The notes below the pieces were generated by a model. The model searched no databases, was not told the DNA's origin, and worked only from the letters and a program-made list of their open reading frames with translations. Source: Bacillus sp. 2B10 (GTDB lineage: Bacteria > Pseudomonadota > Alphaproteobacteria > Sphingomonadales > Sphingomonadaceae). Taken from it: a DNA stretch of 59,001 bases. The position numbers were made by a program, and so were the translations under genes. Where the stretch lies: assembly GCA_003946805.1 (NCBI GenBank), contig RPSH01000027.1, positions 1 through 59,001 of the forward strand. Direction: 5' to 3'. Below, piece by piece: positions 44,196 through 51,243 of the stretch. Each line of letters begins with the position of its first letter. Position 1 is the stretch's first letter.

Positions 44196-45418
44196 CCCTT
44201 CACGCACACCACCTGTTTCAACGTGTGGACGATCTCCACCAGATCGGCCTGCGCGGCCATCACGGCTTCGATCGGCTTATAGGCCCTGGGCGTCTCGTCG
44301 ATCACGCCTTCGTCCTTGCGGCATTCGACCCCCGCCGTATCGGCGATATGCTCGTCGAGCGTCACCAGCTTTTTGGCGGCGGTCCGGCTCATCACCCGGC
44401 CGGCGCCGTGCGAGCAGCTGTCGAACGATTCCGGGTTGCCCAGCCCGCGGACGATGAACGACTTGGCGCCCATCGATCCGGGGATGATCCCCATCACGCC
44501 CTTCGCCGCGCGCACCGCACCCTTGCGGGTCACCAGCACATTTTCACCGAAATGGTTCTCACGGGTGACGTAATTGTGGTGGCAGTTGACCGCCTCCAGC
44601 TCCGCCTCGAACGGCTTGGTGATGACGCTGCGCAGCGCGGCGATGACGTTGGTCATCATCATCCTCCGGTTGAGCGCGGCATAGTCCTGCGCCCAGCCGA
44701 CTGCCTCGACATAGTCGTCGAAATGGTCGGTCCCTTCCGGGAAGTATGCCAGATCCTCGTCGGGCAGGTTCAGATGCCATTTGCGCATGTCCTGCCTGGC
44801 GAGTTCGATGAAGAAGGTGCCGATCGCGTTGCCGACGCCCCGCGACCCCGAATGCAGCATCACCCACACCGCGCCGACTTCGTCGAGGCATAGCTCGATG
44901 AAGTGGTTGCCGGTGCCCAGCGTCCCCAGATGCACGAGGTTGTTCGTGTTCCTGAGCCGCGGATGCTTGTCGCACAGCCGGTCGAACCGCTGGACCAGCG
45001 TCGACCATGCCGCAACGATCGCGGGCGGGGGCGAACCCCAGCTGCCATTGTCCCGCTTGCCGCGGCCGACGCTGCGGCCGTGCGGCACCGCCTGCTCGAT
45101 CGCCGAACGGACACCGTCCAGCGTGTCGGGCAGGTCGCTCGCCATCAGCGAGGTACGCGCCGCCATCATGCCGCAGCCGATATCGACCCCCACGGCGGCG
45201 GGAATGACCGCGCCCTTGGTCGGGATCACCGACCCCACGGTCGCGCCGATGCCGATGTGGACGTCGGGCATGACCGCGACATGCTTGAAGATAAAGGGCA
45301 TCTGCGCCGCGCGTGCCAGCTGGGCCCGCGCACCATCCTCGACCGGCACGCCCCGCGTCCAGGCCTTGATGGGCACGCCACCAGGGACGTCGGTAACTTC
45401 GTAAGCAGTGGCGGTCAT
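44192..45418 (-). CDS. rtcB: RNA-splicing ligase RtcB
   Basis: A 408-aa manganese- and GTP-dependent ligase joining 2',3'-cyclic phosphate (or 3'-phosphate) and 5'-OH RNA ends. Metal- and GTP-site motifs are visible: VAVMPDVHIGIGATVGSVIPTKGAVIPAAVGVDIGCGM (Asp and Cys ligands), HLGTLGTGNHFIELC, MLHSGSRGVGN, NCHHNYVTRENHFGENVLVTRKGAV, and the guanylylation region SFDSCSHGAGRVMSRTAAKK with its conserved His. A ribosome site GAGGAG is 7 nt before the ATG. It is the first gene of the operon and is divergent from rtcR, with a candidate sigma-54 promoter upstream. Confidence 0.97.
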   Translation of the reverse strand: MTATAYEVTDVPGGVPIKAWTRGVPVEDGARAQLARAAQMPFIFKHVAVMPDVHIGIGATVGSVIPTKGAVIPAAVGVDIGCGMMAARTSLMASDLPDTLDGVRSAIEQAVPHGRSVGRGKRDNGSWGSPPPAIVAAWSTLVQRFDRLCDKHPRLRNTNNLVHLGTLGTGNHFIELCLDEVGAVWVMLHSGSRGVGNAIGTFFIELARQDMRKWHLNLPDEDLAYFPEGTDHFDDYVEAVGWAQDYAALNRRMMMTNVIAALRSVITKPFEAELEAVNCHHNYVTRENHFGENVLVTRKGAVRAAKGVMGIIPGSMGAKSFIVRGLGNPESFDSCSHGAGRVMSRTAAKKLVTLDEHIADTAGVECRKDEGVIDETPRAYKPIEAVMAAQADLVEIVHTLKQVVCVKG

Positions 45419-45443
45419 CGTCTAACTCCTCGGACTTACCTCT

Positions 45444-45471
45444 GAGGCGGCCGGCCTATTCCGGCCGCCTC
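45444..45471 (-). promoter_or_regulatory. Leader hairpin upstream of rtcB
   Basis: GAGGCGGCCGG / CCGGCCGCCTC forms a perfect 11-bp stem with loop of 6 nt in the rtcB 5' leader. It lies between the candidate sigma-54 promoter and the ribosome site (about 25 nt from the start codon). Confidence 0.7.
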
Positions 45472-45520
45472 TGCCGCGTGTCGGAGCGTTCGATACCATG
45501 CGATCCGACGAAGCCTGCTT

Positions 45521-45536
45521 AGCGAGGAGCGTGCCA
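45521..45536 (-). promoter_or_regulatory. Candidate sigma-54 promoter of rtcBA
   Basis: On the minus strand TGGCACGCTCCTCGCT matches the -24/-12 consensus TGGCACG-N4-TTGCW with one mismatch, and GG and GC are exactly 10 nt apart. It lies about 100 bp upstream of rtcB and between rtcB and the sigma-54 activator gene rtcR, as in the known Rtc systems. Confidence 0.75.
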
Positions 45537-45674
45537 AATGCGGCTTAATAAGCGCGAGAACCGATCATCCCGCTCTTAAACAAGGTTTTTATCGTAATTT
45601 CGGTCGGACGCCCCGAAGGACCCTATCCATTACACATGATCGACATGGATCGTACCTTATCCTATCATATCGTC

Positions 45675-47267
45675 ATGAAACCTGTTGTCGCCATCGGTTT
45701 TCTCGGCTCGACCCTCGATGCGGGCAAGTTCGACACCCAGCGCTGGAACCGCTGGCGGCCGACGGTCGGCCTGACGATGCAAGAGGACCTGCGGATCGAC
45801 CGGCTCGTCCTGATCCACGGGACGCAGCACGCGCGCCTTGCCGCGTTCGTTGCAACCGACATCGCGTCGGTGTCGCCGGAAACACAGGTCGAAATGCAGG
45901 TGATGGATTTCGCCGATGCGTGGGATTTCGAGGAAGTCTACGGCAAACTGCTCGACTTCGCGCGGGCCTATCCGTTCGATCCGGATGCCGAAGACTATCT
46001 CGTCCACATCACGACCGGCACCCACGTCGCGCAAATCTGCCTCTTCCTGCTGACTGAGGCGCATTATCTGCCCGGTCGACTGCTCCAGACGCAGCCGGTA
46101 CGGGGGCCGGGCGGTGCTGCGGGGACGTGGAACATCATCGACCTCGACCTGTCGCGCTATGACAGCATCGCCACGCGCTTTGCCGCAGACAGCGCCGAGA
46201 GCACCAGTTTCCTCAAATCGGGAATCGACACGCGCAACACCGCCTTCAACGCGATGATCGACGAGATCGAGCAGGTGGCGGTTCGCAGCCGCGCGCCGTT
46301 GCTGCTCATGGGCCCGACGGGTGCCGGCAAGAGCCAGCTCGCCCGGCGCATCTACGAACTGAAGCGGGTCAAACGGCAAGTGAAGGGGCCGCTGGTCGAG
46401 GTGAACTGCGCAACGCTGAAAGGCGACGGCGCGATGTCGGCGCTGTTCGGTCACCGCAAGGGCGCCTTCACCGGCGCCGCCGCCGACCGCGCCGGACTGT
46501 TGCGCACTGCCGATACCGGCGTGCTGTTCCTCGACGAGATCGGCGAACTGGGCCTCGACGAACAGGCGATGATCCTGCGCGCAATCGAGGACAAACGCTT
46601 CCTGCCGGTCGGCGCCGACCGCGAAGTCCAAAGCGACTTCCAGCTGATTGCCGGCACCAATCGCGACCTTGCCGCCCGCGTCGCGGCGGGCACGTTTCGC
46701 GACGACCTCTATGCGCGGCTGAACCTCTGGACCTTTACCCTGCCGGGTCTCGCCCAGCGTCGCGAGGATATCGCACCCAATCTGGACTATGAACTCGATC
46801 GCCACGCGGAGCGCGAGGGGGACCGCATCACGTTCAACAAGGAAGCGCGCGACCGCTATCTCGGCTTCGCAACCGGTGCCGGGGCCCGCTGGCCGGGCAA
46901 CTTCCGCGATCTTGCCGCCAGCGTCACGCGGATGGCGACCTTCAGCCCGTCCGGGCGGATCACCGTCGACTGCGTCACGGGCGAGGTCGCACGGCTCGAA
47001 CGCCTGTGGGCCGGTGGCTCGGCCGCATCCGACCCGCTCGCAGGGCTGATGTCGTCCGACCGACTGGACCGGCTCGACCCGTTCGACCGGGTACAGCTGG
47101 CGCACGTCGTCGCGACATGTCGGGCGAGCCGTTCCCTGTCCGACGCCGGGCGCGCACTGTTCGCCGCCTCGCGCCGCCAACGCACGTCGACCAACGACGC
47201 GGATCGCCTGCGCAAGTATCTGGCGCGGTTCGATCTGAACTGGACGGATCTGGTCGGCGACCAATGA
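45675..47267 (+). CDS. rtcR: Sigma-54-dependent activator RtcR
   Basis: A 530-aa activator of the RNA-repair operon. The N-terminal RtcR domain (CARF-like; MKPVVAIGFLGSTLDAGKFDTQRWNRWRPTVGL, IHGTQHARLAAF, YLVHITTGTHVAQICLFLLTE) senses RNA termini in E. coli. The AAA+ domain has Walker A GPTGAGKSQLARRIYE, the sigma-54-contacting GAFTGA loop (HRKGAFTGAAADRAG), Walker B VLFLDEIGELG and sensor RDDLYARLNLW. The C-terminus (VVATCRASRSLSDAGRALFAASR) is the DNA-binding part. The ATG at 45675 gives the family N-terminus; an upstream ATG at 45636 adds 13 residues. It is divergent from rtcBA. Confidence 0.95.
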   Translation: MKPVVAIGFLGSTLDAGKFDTQRWNRWRPTVGLTMQEDLRIDRLVLIHGTQHARLAAFVATDIASVSPETQVEMQVMDFADAWDFEEVYGKLLDFARAYPFDPDAEDYLVHITTGTHVAQICLFLLTEAHYLPGRLLQTQPVRGPGGAAGTWNIIDLDLSRYDSIATRFAADSAESTSFLKSGIDTRNTAFNAMIDEIEQVAVRSRAPLLLMGPTGAGKSQLARRIYELKRVKRQVKGPLVEVNCATLKGDGAMSALFGHRKGAFTGAAADRAGLLRTADTGVLFLDEIGELGLDEQAMILRAIEDKRFLPVGADREVQSDFQLIAGTNRDLAARVAAGTFRDDLYARLNLWTFTLPGLAQRREDIAPNLDYELDRHAEREGDRITFNKEARDRYLGFATGAGARWPGNFRDLAASVTRMATFSPSGRITVDCVTGEVARLERLWAGGSAASDPLAGLMSSDRLDRLDPFDRVQLAHVVATCRASRSLSDAGRALFAASRRQRTSTNDADRLRKYLARFDLNWTDLVGDQ

Positions 47268-47350
47268 CCTTGCCGGGGGCGCCACAGGATCGAGAGCATG
47301 TTCGACCGCCTCAGGGACTGGCGGCGCATCCACGCCCGTTGCGGCTCGGC
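47268..47350 (+). pseudogene. IS5-family transposase C-terminal remnant
   Basis: Directly after the rtcR stop the frame reads RHRIESMFDRLRDWRRIHAR, which closely follows the conserved C-terminal block of IS5-family transposases (RxRIExMFGRLKDWRRIxTRYD). Downstream the similarity ends and the frame, open to 47579 (93 codons from ATG 47298), has no recognisable content. It appears to be a transposase tail left at the island's left edge. Confidence 0.55.
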
Positions 47351-47906
47351 GCAACGCCGATACCGGCGGGCTTGCCTGGCTGCCCGACATCTGCCGATCC
47401 CCGCCGAGCCGTCGGCGACATGGCTCGCGAGCATCTCGCCGACGCTGCCTGAGGACGCCGCGGCCGACCTATCCGCAGGCAGGCGTGCCAATTTCGGCAT
47501 CGTGCATCCCGAGACTGGCACGCCGCCACCCTTACATATCCGCTGCGGTCGGGCGGACGATCAGATTTCCCGCAGCTGAAACAAAAACTTAATTAGCAAA
47601 CTGGCTGGGGCGGCAGGAGTCTCACCCTAGGAACGCACTCGGCAAGTATCTGAATTCGTTGGCATGCAAGACGGACTTGCACATCCAGTTGCTACACCTT
47701 GATGGCACAACGCGCAAGACCTCTGAATTGCTCTGCGACTGCGAGTTTTGTTGTCACAGACCCAGAAATAGATGTTCAGTCCGGCTCTTGCGACCCTAGC
47801 TTTGGACATCAGTTCATTTCAATGGGACAGAAATCGCACCGGCGTTAAGCGGGCAATGAATGGCAAAACACCGCCAACGCGCAAGGATACCGTGCCTCTC
47901 CCGTGC
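47351..47906. other. Intergenic region without supported genes (left island edge)
   Basis: Apart from the tail of the IS5-like open frame (to 47579), this stretch has no ORF with convincing content on either strand. From 47580 the base composition is clearly more AT-rich than the flanking chromosome. I see no tRNA, terminator or attachment-site-like direct repeat. It ends at the stop of the 695-aa gene. Confidence 0.5.
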
Positions 47907-49994
47907 TCACTTCCAGCCTGCATCCGGTCCGGGCAGCGGAACGACGGCTACGCCGTCGTCATGTACGACGAGCCGAAACGGCCTTGGCAGGCCGATCAAG
48001 TCCCAGGGCCGGTGCTCGGCGTCCAGCAACGACGGATGGACCTCGGATTCGACGGCAACCTCGGTGGTCCTCGTCCTCCGAAGACCAAGCACCAGGCGCG
48101 AGCCCAGTTCGGGGTGGCGAACGATGGCGTGCAGATCATCGCGCCGTTCCGGGTCGGCCTCGCCGCCGACGAGCGCGTCGTGGATCAGCAACGCGACGAA
48201 CTGGCTGCGGGCGCGCGACGGCATGCCTGCGGCGACGCGGCGGAGTTGATTCCCAAGCAGGGTGTAGACCGTCGACCGATCCGAAGGGAGCCGGGCGAGG
48301 TCCCGCACGCTTGCCGTCAGTTCCCAGTAGCCGAACAGGCGGGAGAGCATTCCTCCCGGACCCGCCTCGGGCGTTACCACCACCGTCGCAATGTCGCGGA
48401 ACGAGTTTTCGAGTAGCGGCTCCATGCGCCAGCGGGAAGGCACTGGGCGTTGCCTAGGGTCGAGTTCGAACGCCCATCTCGCGCCGGACACGTTCCTCGG
48501 TCGCGGCCGCTCCGAACGACCTCGTGCAAGGCGCCAGCCCTGCTGTTCAAGCACGTCCTGGAAGCCGATGAAGCGTCTCACTTCCGCCATTCCATCCGGT
48601 TCCTCGATCGGCACCAGGGCGACCGCCTCCGTGCGCATCGCGGTGAGTGCCGGGTTCAATGCAACGCCGTCCACCGGTTCGCGCTGCCGGTAGAAGCCCC
48701 GCGCCGCCCAGTCGGCGCCGAACCCGCGATCCTCCAAACGCCTGATGGACGGGCCCGCTCGAAGCGCGGTGTAGGCGTCCAGCCCCAACGCCCATGCGCG
48801 ATCCTGGATCGCAAGCCAGGCGTCGGTGTCAGGGTCGGGGCCGATGCCGCGAGCCCTTACGAGCACGCTACGCGGCGGCAGCGACCCCACCCCGCCACGC
48901 GTTTCGGCGATGGCAAGCGCCACAGCAATGGCCTGGACGATCGGCCCGGCCCTGGACGGCGAGCGCGTAGACCCACTCGCCCGGCCGGAGGGGGCCGGAA
49001 CCAAGATCGTGGGGAGCGAGGAGGGCGTCGCGACAAGCGGGCGCATGACCGCTGTTGGCGGCGCCAACCCTAGCGCCACGAGATCCATGCCGAGTCCAGC
49101 CGCTCCCTCCTGCAGCCGCTCGTCGTCATCCGCCTCGCCGACGAGGAAGCCGGGTCGTCCACTGGCCTGAACCGCGAGCGCGAACTCCGCCACGTCGTCA
49201 AAAGCGAAACCCTCCAAATCCAACGCTCGGCTGCCAGCGAGCTCGCGGACCAGGCCTTGCAGTTGCGGATCAGGCGCGTAGATCGAGGCGTCGGCACGTC
49301 GCGCCCTGCGGGATGCCGCCTCCACTTCGACGACTTTCACCTTCCAACTGGAAGCCGGACCGTAGAGCGGCTTGAGGCCGGCAAGCGCCTTCCGGACGGA
49401 TGAACGAACCGCCTCCTCGACTCCGGCCGTGAGCCGTCCCGGGCAGACGACGGTCACGACGCCATCGTCAGCCGTTGCGACGACCCGCCTAGCGTCCTCA
49501 CCTTCGACCAAGCTTGAGAGCGCGGCGCGCAGGTCGGGCGTGAGCACGCTCAGGTCTCGCCAGCGACGCGCGGCTGTCTCGGAAGCGCGACCGAGTCGCT
49601 TAAAGGTCTGCGCGGCGAACTCGGCGCGCCTCTCGCGCAGGTTCAGGAACTCGGCCACCTCAAAGGCAAGCGCCGGCATGCGGCGCAGCGGAGAGTCGTC
49701 TAGCCGCCGCTCAAGCTCGCGGCGCCCCCGGTCTCCGGCGCCGACCAACACGTCGGCAGCGCCCAGCGCGAACACCCACCGGGCCTCCTCGCCAACACGG
49801 GCGGCGTCGACCGGGACGTCCAGCAGCCGAAGCCCCGCGAAGCGCACCGGATCGAAGCCCTCGATCTCGCCCTGGGGTGAGACGCGTTGCGCGAGGAGGC
49901 CGTTGGACGGGTGCAGTCGGAAAACCGGCAGCAGGAAGCCGAGCCCCCGACCGCCTGGATCGGCAGCGCCGACGAGGACGTGGACCTCGCTCAT
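47907..49994 (-). CDS. Large protein of unknown function, island operon 1
   Basis: I do not recognise this 695-aa protein. It is soluble (no signal peptide or clear membrane helix) and rich in Arg, Ala and Val. An N-terminal region begins MSEVHVLVGAADPGGRGLGFLLPVFRL. A predicted alpha/beta middle holds DDGVVTVVCPGRLTAGVEEAVR and SSWKVKVVEVEA, followed by a low-complexity linker (PSGRASGSTRSPSRAG). A C-terminal helical part contains MLSRLFGYWELTASVRDLARLPSDRSTVYTLLGNQLRRVA. No Walker, HNH, PD-(D/E)xK or helix-turn-helix signature is obvious. Its start overlaps the stop of the preceding gene (ATGA), so the two are translationally coupled and probably act together. Confidence 0.8.
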   Translation of the reverse strand: MSEVHVLVGAADPGGRGLGFLLPVFRLHPSNGLLAQRVSPQGEIEGFDPVRFAGLRLLDVPVDAARVGEEARWVFALGAADVLVGAGDRGRRELERRLDDSPLRRMPALAFEVAEFLNLRERRAEFAAQTFKRLGRASETAARRWRDLSVLTPDLRAALSSLVEGEDARRVVATADDGVVTVVCPGRLTAGVEEAVRSSVRKALAGLKPLYGPASSWKVKVVEVEAASRRARRADASIYAPDPQLQGLVRELAGSRALDLEGFAFDDVAEFALAVQASGRPGFLVGEADDDERLQEGAAGLGMDLVALGLAPPTAVMRPLVATPSSLPTILVPAPSGRASGSTRSPSRAGPIVQAIAVALAIAETRGGVGSLPPRSVLVRARGIGPDPDTDAWLAIQDRAWALGLDAYTALRAGPSIRRLEDRGFGADWAARGFYRQREPVDGVALNPALTAMRTEAVALVPIEEPDGMAEVRRFIGFQDVLEQQGWRLARGRSERPRPRNVSGARWAFELDPRQRPVPSRWRMEPLLENSFRDIATVVVTPEAGPGGMLSRLFGYWELTASVRDLARLPSDRSTVYTLLGNQLRRVAAGMPSRARSQFVALLIHDALVGGEADPERRDDLHAIVRHPELGSRLVLGLRRTRTTEVAVESEVHPSLLDAEHRPWDLIGLPRPFRLVVHDDGVAVVPLPGPDAGWK

Positions 49995-50758
49995 TCAAAC
50001 GCCCCCTGCAGGCCGAGAAATGCGTCAACGCGGTCGTAAACGAGGAGCGAGTAATCCTGCGGACGATGCCGCCCGTATGTCGGATAGGACACCATCGCCG
50101 CGTCCGGACACGCAGCCAACGCCTCCAGGACGATTGGATCCTCAAACATCAGCGGCGGCGCGACGACGGCGCGAAGCGCCTCGGCCAGCGGCACGTCGCG
50201 GGCGAGTTGGACCTCGATCGCGCCTCGCCGATCGTCGTCATGCTCGAGCGAACGGTCGGCGATGAGCCGCGCATAGGCGCGCGCGGATGGCCGCGAAGCC
50301 GGAAAGTCGTCTACCCCCTTCGAGGGCCGCTGGTCGAAGTAGCGCCTGTTCGTGCCGTAAAACGCGCCAACGACACGCGCGGCGGCCGTAGGGTCGTCGG
50401 GCACCTCGAACTGCTCCAGCCGAGGCGCTGCGCCGAGGTGGCGGCGATAGCGGGAGAAGCCGCCGCTGTCGAACGGAACCACCCTTTCCACTGACGCTAG
50501 CACGGACGGGTCAAGGACGAAGCAGACCGGCAGAAGCTCGGGCATGTCCCCCGCCTCCTCTAGCGACAGCGGCTTGTAGGCCGGTCGACCATAGAAGAGA
50601 TAGAGGAGGTCCTCTTCATATACGGGGCAGGCGGTCGGGACGAGCGCCAACCGCTCCAGTGCGGCGATCGCAGGCATCATGCCCGTGCAGTGCGTCAAGT
50701 GCAGCGTTTTCGATGCCGGCGCGACACCTCTGAGAAACTCGACAAACGTCAGCGGCAT
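49991..50758 (-). CDS. Unknown protein, distant ADP-ribosyltransferase-like features (island operon 1)
   Basis: A 255-aa protein of uncertain family. It begins MPLTFVEFLRGVAPASKTLHLTHCTGMMPAI, then EEDLLYLFYGRPAYKPL, LLPVCFVLDPSVL, and DDDRRGAIEVQLARDVPLAEALRAVVAP. The order of an early HxTH, an FYGRPAY block and a late IEVQ...VPL glutamate faintly resembles DarT-like ADP-ribosyltransferases. That is a hypothesis from pattern only. An ATG at 50896 is also in frame, but the extra 46 residues are Arg-rich and look non-coding. It is coupled to the 695-aa gene by a 4-nt overlap and is divergent from the ATPase operon. Confidence 0.7.
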   Translation of the reverse strand: MPLTFVEFLRGVAPASKTLHLTHCTGMMPAIAALERLALVPTACPVYEEDLLYLFYGRPAYKPLSLEEAGDMPELLPVCFVLDPSVLASVERVVPFDSGGFSRYRRHLGAAPRLEQFEVPDDPTAAARVVGAFYGTNRRYFDQRPSKGVDDFPASRPSARAYARLIADRSLEHDDDRRGAIEVQLARDVPLAEALRAVVAPPLMFEDPIVLEALAACPDAAMVSYPTYGRHRPQDYSLLVYDRVDAFLGLQGAFE

Positions 50759-51243
50759 GGCGTCTTCGGCGGCATGTGACCATGCATAGCGAAGCCCTGC
50801 GCGCCGAGGCAAGCGCCGGACGCCAAGGGTGCGGCGGGAGGCCGGACCCAAAAGTCGGTGTTCGAGGCGGCTGGAGCGCTCTACAAAACTCGTCATCGGT
50901 TCAGGTTCTGCTAGACGGCTGGATCTGGGTCGTTGTTGGAACGGCGACTTTCCGACCGCAGAGAGCGAAACGGACGATCATTTGGGCCGCCACCTAAGCC
51001 TCGTGAAGCAGGCGTAGAAGCTCTGCGTCTCTCTTGCGATTTACAGAAGAAGACGTTTCGTCATGGATGCGGGCATTTGCCCCCGACCGTGCCCCCATGG
51101 TGTGCTGGGTTGATCGGGGTCGAGAGGAATCCAAAACGGACCCGGCATGACAATGCATAGTCCGTCGGCTGTTTCAGCGTGAGCCGCGATTTCGAGGCCT
51201 AGTGAACAACCTGCTGGACCAAGCCAGCGCAATGCGCTGATAT
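50759..51243. other. Divergent intergenic region of the island
   Basis: This 485-bp gap separates operon 1 (minus) from the ATPase operon (plus) and should contain both promoters. If the 50896 start is used for the minus-strand gene it shrinks to 347 bp. Neither flanking start has a clear Shine-Dalgarno. A short dyad, CAGCGCAATGCGCTG, ends 5 nt before the ATPase start (51226-51240) and may be regulatory. Confidence 0.5.

Noticed and set aside
45636..45674. Upstream ATG as the rtcR start
   Set aside because: It adds 13 residues ahead of the conserved MKPVVAIGFLGSTLDA opening and lies far from the nearest AAGGA.
47772..48416. Plus-strand open frame opposite the 3' end of the 695-aa gene
   Set aside because: Shadow of the minus-strand gene; its Arg/Pro-rich sequence matches no family.
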